Shown here in pieces: positions 8,483 to 17,150 of a DNA stretch of 40,813 nucleotides; position 1 is the stretch's first letter; each line of letters starts with the position of its first letter. Below the pieces are notes generated by a model. It was not told the origin of the DNA. It did not search any database and saw only the letters and a program-made list of their open reading frames with translations. The DNA is from CAZKXU01 sp964556665 (GTDB lineage Bacteria > Bdellovibrionota_C > UBA2361 > CAZKXU01): the NCBI GenBank assembly GCA_964556665.1, contig CAZKXU010000020.1, forward strand, positions 1 to 40,813, read 5' to 3'. The translations under genes and the position numbers were made by a program.

Positions 8483-9917
8483 TATCATAGATGATCAGAA
8501 GAGTGAGAGCTGCGATACCTCTCCATCCATCAAGGTGCAGGGTCGTGCTCTAGCTAAGCAGGCTAAGGAGTTCCGCGGCAGAGCAGCTGTCGTAACACTT
8601 GGCTGTGCAAAAAATCAGGTTGATTCAGAGGTCATGCTAGGAGTGCTTAAAAATAGCGGCTTTGAAATAGTAACTGATCTAAATACAGCAGAGGTAGTTG
8701 TAGTTAATACCTGTGGATTCTTGGAGGCCTCAGTAAAGGAGAGTCTTGATTGTGTTTTGGAGGTCTCAGAGTTAAAGGAAACAGCTAATCTTAGAAGGCT
8801 TATAGTGGCAGGATGTATGGTCTCTCGTTACAAAGGAGATCTAAAGGCCGAGCTTCCGGAGGTGGATGAGTTCATAACCTCTGAAGACCTCATGTCGGTA
8901 GCGAAAGTTGCAAGCGGAGCGATGAAAGATCTGCTCAGTCAAGCCGAGCGGCCATATTTTTTGTATGATGAGAGGTCCCCGCGAATAATTTCTGATGGGC
9001 GTGCCTCTGCGTATGTGAAGATATCGGAGGGCTGTAACCGACCCTGTACTTTCTGCATAATTCCTAAAATTAGGGGAGAGATGCGCAGCCGATCGATCGG
9101 CTCAGTTGTGCATGAGGTGAAAGCCTTAGCAGCCCAGGGAGTGCGGGAGATTAATCTAGTAGCTCAGGATCTTACGAATTACGGAAGTGACATAAAAGCA
9201 CCAGGCTTGACGGACCTTTTAAAGGAGCTTGATAGCAGTGCAGCCGTTGATTGGATTAGACTGCTCTATGCCTATCCAATCGGCATAGAGGCTCCGCTGC
9301 TTAAAGAGATCGAAACACTCTCCTCGGTCTGCAACTATCTTGATATGCCACTCCAGCATTCGAGCGAGCCGTTACTTAAATTAATGAAGCGGCCTTTGGG
9401 GCGTTTCTCTCCGCGAAACGTGATTCGGTTTATAAGAGAGACTGCTCCGACAATACATCTTAGAACTACATTCATAGTTGGATTTCCAGGAGAGAGCGAA
9501 GCTGATATCGCCGATCTTGAAGATTTTATCAGGGAAGGACATTTTACAAATGTAGGTATCTTTACCTATTCGAGAGAGGAGGGTACTCCATCCTACGATA
9601 TGCCAAATCAGGTGACTGAGGAGGAGAAGAACGCACGGCGTGAGCGGCTGATGCTTGCACAGCAGCAGGTTGTTGCTCAGAAACTAAAAGGTTTTGTAGG
9701 AAAAACTTTAAAGGTTTTAGTAGAAGGGACTCATCAGGATACCGATCTATTACTGACAGGCAGAACTGAATTTCAAGCACCTGAGGTTGACGGCGTCGTT
9801 ATTATTAACGATATCTTAGGAGGAGAGGAGCAATTAGGAGCAGTTAAGGTTGGGGAGTTTTACCAGGTCGAGATTACAGAGGTGGCCGGGTATGATTTAG
9901 TAGGGCGTATTATATAA
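8466..9917 (+). CDS. rimO: Ribosomal protein S12 methylthiotransferase RimO
   Basis: Radical-SAM methylthiotransferase that modifies an Asp of ribosomal protein S12. Counting from ATG 8466 (a TTG at 8451 is an alternative), the N-terminal cluster cysteines are C47 (TLGCAKNQVDSE), C83 (NTCGF) and C117 (AGCMVS). The radical-SAM CxxxCxxC is C190, C194, C197 (EGCNRPCTFCIIP). The segment IPKIRGEMRSRS and the C-terminal TRAM region fit RimO rather than MiaB. An extra ~35 residues precede the methylthiotransferase domain. It overlaps lolA by 17 bp, so it probably belongs to the same transcript. Confidence 0.95.
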   Translation: MTVTLNIIDDQKSESCDTSPSIKVQGRALAKQAKEFRGRAAVVTLGCAKNQVDSEVMLGVLKNSGFEIVTDLNTAEVVVVNTCGFLEASVKESLDCVLEVSELKETANLRRLIVAGCMVSRYKGDLKAELPEVDEFITSEDLMSVAKVASGAMKDLLSQAERPYFLYDERSPRIISDGRASAYVKISEGCNRPCTFCIIPKIRGEMRSRSIGSVVHEVKALAAQGVREINLVAQDLTNYGSDIKAPGLTDLLKELDSSAAVDWIRLLYAYPIGIEAPLLKEIETLSSVCNYLDMPLQHSSEPLLKLMKRPLGRFSPRNVIRFIRETAPTIHLRTTFIVGFPGESEADIADLEDFIREGHFTNVGIFTYSREEGTPSYDMPNQVTEEEKNARRERLMLAQQQVVAQKLKGFVGKTLKVLVEGTHQDTDLLLTGRTEFQAPEVDGVVIINDILGGEEQLGAVKVGEFYQVEITEVAGYDLVGRII

Positions 9918-9933
9918 AGATAGAGAAAATTCT

Positions 9934-10719
9934 ATGTCCAAACCAAGAATCGGCATATTCATCATAGCTTACAATGCGGTAAACCACCTTGTAAAAACCT
10001 TATCCCGTATACCACCAAATGTGTATGAACGGGTGGAGGAGATTTTCGTCATCGATGATTGTAGTAAGGATAATACCTATTATGCAGCAATAGGTTACAA
10101 GCATGAGCATAATATTAGTAAGCTTACGATTCACCGAAACGTTGAGAATCAGGGTTATGGAGGTAATCAGAAAGTAGGCTACCGTTATGCGATTGATCGC
10201 GGACTGGATATCGTCGCTCTAGTACACGGAGATGGTCAGTATGCACCGGAGGCCTTAGATGATCTGCTAAAGCCGCTAGAGAACGGCGAGGCGGATATGG
10301 TTTTCGGTTCACGTATGGCTATACCCGGGGCGGCACTTAGAGGTGGAATGCCGCTTTATAAATATTTCGGCAATCGCACCCTTACCTATATACAGAATCA
10401 ACTCTCTGGCCTTGGGCTCTCAGAGTATCACTCCGGATACAGGCTATATTCTACTGCTGCATTGGAGAAGATTCCATTTGAATCTTTTACGAATAATTGG
10501 CATTTCGATACACAGATACTTTTAGCAATGGCGGAACGTGAGTTAAGAATTGTTGAGCGTCCAATCCCTACTTATTATGGTGATGAAATATGTCATGTAA
10601 ATGGTATTCCATACGCGATCAACTGTCTCATTACTTCATATCGTTACTGGCGCAATCGAAGAGCAGGCATCAAAAGCTACCTTGGACCTAAGGATATACC
10701 AAGAATTGCTGTCTCTTGA
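9934..10719 (+). CDS. Family 2 glycosyltransferase (polyprenyl-phosphate mannose synthase-like)
   Basis: 261-aa GT-A fold enzyme. Near the N-terminus are the nucleotide-sugar residues VIDDCSKDNT and, further on, HGDGQYAPEALDDLL and FGSRM, the arrangement of dolichyl- or undecaprenyl-phosphate sugar transferases. No C-terminal membrane helices are visible, so it is a soluble or peripheral form. The sugar and acceptor cannot be read from sequence; a role in envelope glycan synthesis is inference. It follows rimO by 16 bp. Confidence 0.88.
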   Translation: MSKPRIGIFIIAYNAVNHLVKTLSRIPPNVYERVEEIFVIDDCSKDNTYYAAIGYKHEHNISKLTIHRNVENQGYGGNQKVGYRYAIDRGLDIVALVHGDGQYAPEALDDLLKPLENGEADMVFGSRMAIPGAALRGGMPLYKYFGNRTLTYIQNQLSGLGLSEYHSGYRLYSTAALEKIPFESFTNNWHFDTQILLAMAERELRIVERPIPTYYGDEICHVNGIPYAINCLITSYRYWRNRRAGIKSYLGPKDIPRIAVS

Positions 10720-10761
10720 GTTGCTTAACTGGATATTTAGTAATATACTACGAGCTTCGCT

Positions 10762-10974
10762 ATGCTAAGACGTCATGCTATTAGAAGGAAATCAGGTCAG
10801 ATTGGTGCTAAGAACCGGATTCTCCCTTCTTTTAATATAGTACAGTTACGATCTGAAATAGATGAAATCCATGAATTTGAGAGAATCATAGACAAGCTCG
10901 ATCCTCAGCCTAAGGATAATATTCCTAAACCAATCCTTGTTAATTTCAAAGTTAAAAGTAAGATTACACAGTAA
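10762..10974 (+). CDS. Small basic hypothetical protein
   Basis: 70-aa frame starting MLRRHAIRRKSGQIG, with no family I recognise, no signal peptide and no membrane segment. It is basic at both ends with an acidic middle (EIDEIHEFERIIDKLD). It lies alone 42 bp after the glycosyltransferase with no obvious ribosome-binding site. It could be a real small protein or chance; only homologues would decide. Confidence 0.3.
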   Translation: MLRRHAIRRKSGQIGAKNRILPSFNIVQLRSEIDEIHEFERIIDKLDPQPKDNIPKPILVNFKVKSKITQ

Positions 10975-11037
10975 TCCTTGCGAGGCCTATCAGCGCTGAC
11001 GATGCTATTGCCTCGTCCATAGTTTGAGACAATCAAA

Positions 11038-11063
11038 CTAAATCCGGCAGTTGCCGGATTTAG
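11038..11063. repeat. Perfect 12-bp inverted repeat with 2-nt loop
   Basis: CTAAATCCGGCA and its exact inverse complement are separated by only GT. No T-run follows. It lies immediately left of a larger palindromic element and may be its end or a separate hairpin. Confidence 0.55.
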
Positions 11064-11067
11064 GCAA

Positions 11068-11222
11068 CCTAGAAAAAGCAGTTCTAACCCTTTTTTAGGC
11101 CAAAAAATGCCCGAAAACAGCTCGGCAGCAGCCTCACCTTTTGGGTGAACTCGCAAACTTAATAAAGCTGTGTGTTTTCGGGCATTTTTCGCCTTTTCTT
11201 AGTTCGAACTGCTCTTTCTAGG
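11068..11222. repeat. Palindromic intergenic element, ~155 bp
   Basis: The two arms begin CCTAGAAA.AGCAGTTC and contain AAAAATGCCCGAAAACA on the left and its inverse on the right. They are roughly 80 percent matched over about 54 bp and enclose a smaller hairpin (CTCACC...GGGTGA). The element fills most of the 350-bp gap before tal and looks like a non-coding mobile palindrome (MITE/REPIN-like) or a structured RNA. No second copy is seen in this window. The opposite-strand ORF across it is explained by the palindrome. Confidence 0.5.
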
Positions 11223-11287
11223 ATCAAACTTCTTTATATAGCTGAGCACCCTCAATTTTGTCTGTATTCACTTTTAGTGCTCTGGTT

Positions 11288-11293
11288 TATAAT
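11288..11293 (+). promoter_or_regulatory. Candidate -10 box for tal
   Basis: TATAAT lies 32 bp before the tal ATG. No good -35 element sits at 17-bp spacing (TATTCA there; TTCACT at 15 bp), so the call rests mainly on the -10 match. Confidence 0.35.
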
Positions 11294-11324
11294 ACGGCTG
11301 TCTAATTTGTTATAAGGTTTTTAT

Positions 11325-12446
11325 ATGAAAAATCAGAACATTAACGCCCTTAACACCCTCGGTCAGTCTGTTTGGTACGATAATCTCTCCAGGGATGTAT
11401 TAAATAGCGGCGAGCTTAAGGGGTTTATCGATCAGGGGGTAAGTGGTTTGACAAGTAACCCTACGATATTTAAGAACGCCATCGCTGACTCCTCTAATTA
11501 TGACGATGAGATGAAGGCCTGTATAAAAAAGGGGCTTAATAATGAGGATCTCTGTTTTGAGCTGATGGTAGAGGATGTAGGCAGAGCAGCGGATCTATTA
11601 GCACCAGTTTATAAAAGCTCCAATCGGACCGATGGCTACGCCAGTATAGAGGTCTCCCCATTTTTAGCCGCAAATACGATGGCTACGATTGAAATGGCGC
11701 GCTCTCTTTGGAAGAAGCTTAACCGGCCAAATATTATGATCAAAGTTCCTGCAACCAAGGAGGGCTTGCCGGCAATATATGAGCTGTTGGATGAAGGAAT
11801 AAACGTAAATATAACCCTTATTTTTTCCCGCGAGGTTTATGAGCAGGTAGCGCATGCCTATATTAACGCGTTAGAGGCTCGTGATAAGCGCGGAGCGGCA
11901 CTTGGAGGTCTTGCCTCAGTTGCTAGTTTCTTTGTCTCCCGCGTAGATGCGATCTGTGAGAAAAGTCTAGATCAGTTAATTGCTCAGGGTAAAGCTAAGG
12001 CAGAAGTAAAGGAGCGTATGTTAGGGCGGATTGGTATTGCAAACTCCAAGTATGCATATGAGGGTTTCGAGAAGCTCTTCGGATCTGCGCGCTTTAAGGC
12101 GCTCAGTAAAAAAGGTGCGCTTGTTCAGCGACCACTCTGGGCTAGTACAGGGACTAAGAATCCTGCATTTTCTCCGGTCTTGTATGTAGAGGAGTTGGCC
12201 GGTAAAGATACTGTCAACACCATGCCGCCACAGACAGTAAAGGCATTAATCGAGAAGGCTACAATAGAGCCGCGTTTACATAAGGGATTGGATGAAGCCA
12301 AGAAGATCATAGTGGAATTGAAACATTTAGGGGTGCCGTTTGAGGAGCTGCTGTTCGATCTGCAGGTTCAGGGAGTAAAGCTATTTGCTGATGCCTATAC
12401 GGATCTTCTAGGATCGATAGATAAGAAACGGGCTAAGTTAGGATAA
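11325..12446 (+). CDS. tal: Transaldolase
   Basis: 373-aa transaldolase of the long bacterial subfamily (~370 aa, as found beside zwf and opcA in actinobacteria and cyanobacteria). It moves a dihydroxyacetone unit between sugar phosphates in the non-oxidative pentose-phosphate pathway. Visible signatures are GVSGLTSNPTIFKNAI (about 38-53) and NIMIKVPATKEGLPAI, whose Lys forms the Schiff base. INITLIF-type strand VNITLIFS and SVASFFVSRVD follow. It leads an apparent operon with zwf 5 bp downstream. Confidence 0.95.
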   Translation: MKNQNINALNTLGQSVWYDNLSRDVLNSGELKGFIDQGVSGLTSNPTIFKNAIADSSNYDDEMKACIKKGLNNEDLCFELMVEDVGRAADLLAPVYKSSNRTDGYASIEVSPFLAANTMATIEMARSLWKKLNRPNIMIKVPATKEGLPAIYELLDEGINVNITLIFSREVYEQVAHAYINALEARDKRGAALGGLASVASFFVSRVDAICEKSLDQLIAQGKAKAEVKERMLGRIGIANSKYAYEGFEKLFGSARFKALSKKGALVQRPLWASTGTKNPAFSPVLYVEELAGKDTVNTMPPQTVKALIEKATIEPRLHKGLDEAKKIIVELKHLGVPFEELLFDLQVQGVKLFADAYTDLLGSIDKKRAKLG

Positions 12447-12454
12447 GGTTAGTG

Positions 12455-13987
12455 ATGACAAATCCATTCGCTGAAGGTGAAAATAGAATCATTAGACCGC
12501 CCTCTACGGCGCTAGTAATATTCGGGGCTACAGGGGATCTGACAAGTCGAAAACTTGTGCCCGCGGTTTACAGCCTAGCTCAGGACAACTATCTGCCATC
12601 AAGCTTCGTAGTGGTGGGTGTAGCTAGATCAAAGCTAAGCGATGAGGAATTTCGTGCCAAACTCTATGAAGGGATTAAACAGTTCGCGCGCCATCCTGCC
12701 ACCGAGGAGGCATGGGCTAAGTTCTCACAGAATATTTTTTACCAACCGCTGGATGTCAACTCAGCTGACGATTTCTCTGCGCTGCAGTCCCGCTTGCAGA
12801 GTATTTGCAAAAAGAAAGGAGAGGACTTAAATTATCTCTTTTACCTGGCAACTGCTCCTGAGTTTTTTGGTCCGATCGCAACTAATTTAAAAGGTGCCGG
12901 ACTTGTCGAGGAAGTAGGAAAAGGGTTGCGCAGTACCTCCGTGATTATAGAGAAACCTTTCGGGCATGATCTTGAGTCTGCGCGTGAATTGAATAAAGTC
13001 TTGCGCACCAGTTTTTCCGAAGGGCAGATCTACCGTATCGATCACTATTTGGGCAAAGAGACAGTTCAGAATATATTAGTTTTTAGATTTGCTAATGGTA
13101 TCTTTGAACCGTTATGGAACAAAGATCATATCGATCATATTCAGATCTCTGTTGCAGAGAATATTGGAGTCGGCAGTCGTGCCGGCTATTTCGATCAAAG
13201 CGGCATTATAAGGGATATTGTTCAGAATCATCTTCTGCAGATCTTAGCGCTACTATGTATTGAGCCTCCAATATCACTTAGCTCAGCCGATAGTATTCGT
13301 GATGAAAAAGTTAAGGTCCTGCGCTCGATGCGGCGTTATTCAATTCAGGATGTTTTTACTCACACCGTTAGGGGTCATTACACAAAAGGGTATGTAGATG
13401 GCAAGGAGGTGTCTGGATACCTTGAGGAGAAAGGGGTGCCAGCAGCCTCAAAAACTGAAACTTTTGTGGCGCTCAAACTATTTATCGATAACTGGCGCTT
13501 TGCTGGTGTTCCTATCTTTGTGCGTGCAGGCAAGAGGCTTCCAAAACGTATCACTGAAATTGCTGTTTATTTCAAGGCAGCTCCGCAGGCTATGTTTCGG
13601 GGGCGAGAGTCGGTTGAATTAGAGCAAAACGTACTCTCCATTCAGGTCCAACCTAAAGAGGGTATCGCCTTAAAAATCTGTTCAAAGCCGCCTGGACCTC
13701 GTATGCGCGTAAAGCCAGTGGTTATGGATTTTAGCTATCATTCATCTTTTGGGATTGCCTCACCCGATGCTTACGAGAGGCTACTCCTCGATGCAATGAA
13801 GGGGGATGCTACGCTCTTTACCAGAAATGACGAGATCGAGGAGGCTTGGGATTTACTTGCTCCTGTGTTCGAGGCATGGAAGGCCCCGGAGTCTCCGAAG
13901 CTCTATGATTACGAAGCTGGCAGCTGGGGACCAAAAGAGGCAGCACGCCTCTTAGCTCCAACTGGTCATCGCTGGCGGAGGTTATAG
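12455..13987 (+). CDS. zwf: Glucose-6-phosphate 1-dehydrogenase
   Basis: Catalyses the first, NADP-linked step of the oxidative pentose-phosphate pathway, glucose-6-phosphate to 6-phosphogluconolactone. The nucleotide-binding motif is FGATGDLTSRKLVPA near the N-terminus, and the active-site motif RIDHYLGKETVQNI is intact. At about 510 aa it is normal length. The start may be ATG 12455 or the GTG just before it at 12452. It lies between tal and opcA with almost no intergenic space. Confidence 0.97.
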   Translation: MTNPFAEGENRIIRPPSTALVIFGATGDLTSRKLVPAVYSLAQDNYLPSSFVVVGVARSKLSDEEFRAKLYEGIKQFARHPATEEAWAKFSQNIFYQPLDVNSADDFSALQSRLQSICKKKGEDLNYLFYLATAPEFFGPIATNLKGAGLVEEVGKGLRSTSVIIEKPFGHDLESARELNKVLRTSFSEGQIYRIDHYLGKETVQNILVFRFANGIFEPLWNKDHIDHIQISVAENIGVGSRAGYFDQSGIIRDIVQNHLLQILALLCIEPPISLSSADSIRDEKVKVLRSMRRYSIQDVFTHTVRGHYTKGYVDGKEVSGYLEEKGVPAASKTETFVALKLFIDNWRFAGVPIFVRAGKRLPKRITEIAVYFKAAPQAMFRGRESVELEQNVLSIQVQPKEGIALKICSKPPGPRMRVKPVVMDFSYHSSFGIASPDAYERLLLDAMKGDATLFTRNDEIEEAWDLLAPVFEAWKAPESPKLYDYEAGSWGPKEAARLLAPTGHRWRRL

Positions 13988-13988
13988 C

Positions 13989-15017
13989 TTGGGACAGATT
14001 AACGCATATATAAAGACCGAGGTCGCCTCTGTCGGTAAAATGCTTGCATCCTTACTCTCGAACATGGATGAGGGTGAGAAGGATTATGCAAGCTCTGCCA
14101 GTACGAATTTCATTATTTTAGTTTCAAAGAAAGAACTTCTTCCAACTCTTGAGCCATTACTGGATTCGTTTTCTGAAAGTTATCCCAGCCGGTTTTTCGT
14201 TGTCTATTTCGATCAGTCTTTGCAAAAGGTGGAAGCTGAGATTTCGGCGCGCTGTCACTTTTATTCACACAAGGAAAGGACCTGCTCTGAGATTATACGT
14301 TTTGGAGCAACACGTGAGCTGATCAGCGGTGTTTCAAATGCGATTCGTTCAAATGCCTTGGGTGGGATGCCATCAGATCTCCTAGTATTTGATCCTGGCA
14401 TCTCAGCAAAAGATCTCTCTTTTTTCCTGCCTTTAATTGATCGAGTAATATATGACTCCTCCTCGATGGATACAGGTACTATCGCTCTGCTTAGTGACTC
14501 CGACATCACATCGGTAGATCTAGATTGGATCCGTATTAGTGTTTGGCGTGATGAGATTAAAAGTGAGTTTGGAAAAACAACACTGCTAAGCTCCCTAACC
14601 AAGCTTAGTAAGGTTAGTATACGTGCAACTAGCCCAGATTCCGCTTTGCCGTTTTGTGCAAAACTATTGGCGGCTTGGATAGTAAACAGAATTGGGCTTA
14701 AGGTAGGAGAAAAAGGATCCTCTGGCTATAAATGTCTGGCACCGGATGGCAGCACGATCGATCTTGTAATTGAAGGCTGTAAAGGAGGGGATGCTCCACG
14801 CATAGATGAGCTAACGATGTCCTTTGATAACGGCAAATATATACGCCTGAAGCGGGGAGAGAGACTGGAAACAGAGGTAAGCCTAGGAACAAGTTATAAA
14901 GTATCAAGATCGCTCAGGGATGAGTCGGTATCCGGCTGTTTCACAAGATTTTTCCTAATAGGGGAAAGTATTACAAATTATAGCGAAGCGCGTGCCACAG
15001 CACTTACTTTTAAATAG
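13989..15017 (+). CDS. opcA: Glucose-6-phosphate dehydrogenase assembly protein OpcA
   Basis: 342-aa OpcA-like protein, recognised from its position between zwf and pgl and from its pattern. The N-terminal half has alternating strands (NFIILVSKKE, RFFVVYFDQ), then SEIIRFGA, a segment LLVFDPGISAKDLSFFLPLIDRVIYDSS, and LDWIRISVWRDEI. OpcA is a redox-responsive activator/assembly factor for Zwf in cyanobacteria and actinobacteria. The start is a TTG two bases after the zwf stop. Sequence-level support is weaker than for its neighbours, so the call leans on synteny. Confidence 0.8.
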   Translation: MGQINAYIKTEVASVGKMLASLLSNMDEGEKDYASSASTNFIILVSKKELLPTLEPLLDSFSESYPSRFFVVYFDQSLQKVEAEISARCHFYSHKERTCSEIIRFGATRELISGVSNAIRSNALGGMPSDLLVFDPGISAKDLSFFLPLIDRVIYDSSSMDTGTIALLSDSDITSVDLDWIRISVWRDEIKSEFGKTTLLSSLTKLSKVSIRATSPDSALPFCAKLLAAWIVNRIGLKVGEKGSSGYKCLAPDGSTIDLVIEGCKGGDAPRIDELTMSFDNGKYIRLKRGERLETEVSLGTSYKVSRSLRDESVSGCFTRFFLIGESITNYSEARATALTFK

Positions 15018-15076
15018 CTTATAGCGCGCTCTTTTCATTGTGGCCTCTCTGACTGAACTATTGTAGGATAAATCTC

Positions 15077-15817
15077 GTGGGCTTTACAGTCGAAATTATA
15101 GAATCAAAGCTTTTTATAGGAGCAGTAGCCGATGAAATAGTGGCTTCTCTTAACGAGGCCTTTACTGAACGCGGCAGAGCCTCCTTTGTGCTCTCAGGTG
15201 GAAAAACACCAGGATCAATATATCGTGCGCTCACAAAGCCGCCTCGTCTAGAGGAGATTAATTGGGGTGCCTTACGATTATTTTGGGGGGATGAACGTTG
15301 GGTCCCGCATTCAGATTCTCAAAGCAATTTTCGCTTAGCTGATGAAACATTGGTAAATGCTGTGCGGAGTCATGGGCCTAAACTGTTTCCAATTGACACA
15401 TCTCTTGCTTCGCCTCAGGAAGGTGCACGAGCTTATGCAGAGCTTATCAGAAGAGAGGAGGGGCTAAGAGCAGGTGAGCGGCCACAATTTGACTTAGTTT
15501 TGCTAGGCATGGGTACGGATGGGCATACGGCTTCACTTTTTCCAGGGCAGAAACATGAACCTTCAGAGCTTGTGACTGTAGCCAAGGGGCCAGATGATGG
15601 GTTAGACCGGATTAGCCTCAGCGCAGAGGCGATTATCGGAGCACGAAGAATTATTTACATCGTAAGCGGCGATGCGAAATCGATGATGCTTAAAAGAGTG
15701 TTAGAAGGTGAGGAGAGTGAAGAGGTATTACCGGCAAGGCTTTTTACAAGAGCAAAGGGTTCGGTGACCTGGATGGTTGACTCGGCAGCCTCCTCAAAGT
15801 TAGAGAGATATCGGTAG
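15077..15817 (+). CDS. pgl: 6-phosphogluconolactonase
   Basis: 246-aa DevB/SOL-type lactonase that hydrolyses the product of Zwf to 6-phosphogluconate. It shows FVLSGGKTPGSIYRAL (about 34-50), LFWGDERWVPHSDSQSNFR and LLGMGTDGHTASLFPG, the three family motifs. The start is GTG at 15077. It completes the tal-zwf-opcA-pgl set; gnd is not in the window. It abuts the next gene directly. Confidence 0.95.
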   Translation: MGFTVEIIESKLFIGAVADEIVASLNEAFTERGRASFVLSGGKTPGSIYRALTKPPRLEEINWGALRLFWGDERWVPHSDSQSNFRLADETLVNAVRSHGPKLFPIDTSLASPQEGARAYAELIRREEGLRAGERPQFDLVLLGMGTDGHTASLFPGQKHEPSELVTVAKGPDDGLDRISLSAEAIIGARRIIYIVSGDAKSMMLKRVLEGEESEEVLPARLFTRAKGSVTWMVDSAASSKLERYR

Positions 15818-16966
15818 GTGATCAAACTTTCAATTTCAGAACAGGTAGAAGCTTTCAGAGCTGAGCTACGGGGATGGCTTCATGCTAATCCACCTCCGCG
15901 CTTAGAGAAGGACGCAGCACTTGAAAACTTCATAAAAATAGGAAAGGAGTGGCAGGCAAAACTTGCAGCCGGACGCTGGATCGGGGTCTATTGGCCGAAG
16001 GAGTTTGGCGGGCGCGGTTTGAGTTTGGTAGAGGAAGCAGTTGTTCAGGAGGAGCTCGTACGTGCAAATGCACCGCAGATTCTTGGTCTGTTCGGCTTAA
16101 CTATGGTCGGGCCGGTATTGATTAAACATGGCACGCCTGCTCAAAAGAGCCGCTATTTAGCAAAAATACTCTCAGCAGAGGAGGTATGGTGCCAGGGATT
16201 TTCAGAGCCAGGAGCGGGGAGCGATCTGGCAGCGATCAAAACTAAAGCTAGGGTTGAAAAAGAAGGCTTCTATATCAGCGGACAAAAAATATGGACTAGC
16301 TTTGCACAGGTAGCAAACTTCTGCTTTATATTATGTCGTACCTCCCCGGAGGAGAAGAGGCATAAAGGGTTAAGCTATCTCTTAGTAGATATGAGAAGCA
16401 AAGGGATTACTGTAAGGCCGCTCAAGCAGATATCTGGTGATTCTGAATTCAATGAAGTTTTTTTTGATGAGGTATTTGTACCAAAGGAGAACATCGTTGG
16501 TCAGATAGGGGATGGATGGAACATCGCAATTTCTACATTAATGTTTGAGCGAGTCGTCCTTACCTTCGCAAGGCAGATTCAGTCTGAGGTTGCCTTAAGG
16601 GGACTGCTTAAAAAATATAAAAACGATGCACGTACTGCTCTAAAGGTTGAGTTGGCACAGGCTATTGCAAAAGCTTGTGCGGTGCGAGCGCTAGCCTATG
16701 AGCACCTCTTGGATTATGCATCAGGTAAGAATCCTGGGGCGGAAGGATCATTAGACAAGCTTTTCTGGAGTGAATCATTTCAGACAATAGCTAAGCTTGC
16801 CTTGAAATTTCGTGGGGCGGAGGCACTGATGGATCATGAGGACGGGGATACACATCGGTATCTTTATTCACGCGGCAGAACAATCGCGGCTGGTACATCG
16901 GAGATTCAGAGAAATATCATTGCAGAGCGGCTGCTTGGGCTTCCTAGATTGAAGTTTAGTCTATAG
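15818..16966 (+). CDS. Acyl-CoA dehydrogenase family protein
   Basis: 382-aa FAD flavoenzyme. WCQGFSEPGAGSDLAAIKTKA and ISGQKIWTSFA are FAD/substrate-binding blocks, and the C-terminal TIAAGTSEIQRNIIAERLLGLPR is the family signature. It oxidises an acyl-CoA to the enoyl-CoA; chain specificity cannot be read. The start is a GTG directly after the pgl stop, which suggests cotranscription although the functions are unrelated. Confidence 0.92.
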   Translation: MIKLSISEQVEAFRAELRGWLHANPPPRLEKDAALENFIKIGKEWQAKLAAGRWIGVYWPKEFGGRGLSLVEEAVVQEELVRANAPQILGLFGLTMVGPVLIKHGTPAQKSRYLAKILSAEEVWCQGFSEPGAGSDLAAIKTKARVEKEGFYISGQKIWTSFAQVANFCFILCRTSPEEKRHKGLSYLLVDMRSKGITVRPLKQISGDSEFNEVFFDEVFVPKENIVGQIGDGWNIAISTLMFERVVLTFARQIQSEVALRGLLKKYKNDARTALKVELAQAIAKACAVRALAYEHLLDYASGKNPGAEGSLDKLFWSESFQTIAKLALKFRGAEALMDHEDGDTHRYLYSRGRTIAAGTSEIQRNIIAERLLGLPRLKFSL

Positions 16967-16990
16967 TCTAATAAACTATCCCCCTTTTGC

Positions 16991-17058
16991 TAGCTCTCTG
17001 ATTATCTTAAAATACCGCTCAAGCTGCCTTTTCTCATAATTTGAGAAAAGGAGAGCTA
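16991..17058. terminator. Nested inverted repeat after the acyl-CoA dehydrogenase gene
   Basis: Outer arms TAGCTCTC and GAGAGCTA enclose a perfect 10-bp hairpin CCTTTTCTCA / TGAGAAAAGG (17027-17051, 5-nt loop). Position 25 bp after the stop fits a transcript end, but no U-run follows, so it may only protect a 3' end. Confidence 0.4.
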
Positions 17059-17150
17059 AGCTTGCACCTTAGGCATAGAGTTATTTTTATTGCTTTATCG
17101 ATAATGCGTTGGATATAGATATTTGAAAAACTATGAGTAGGATCGGCTAG

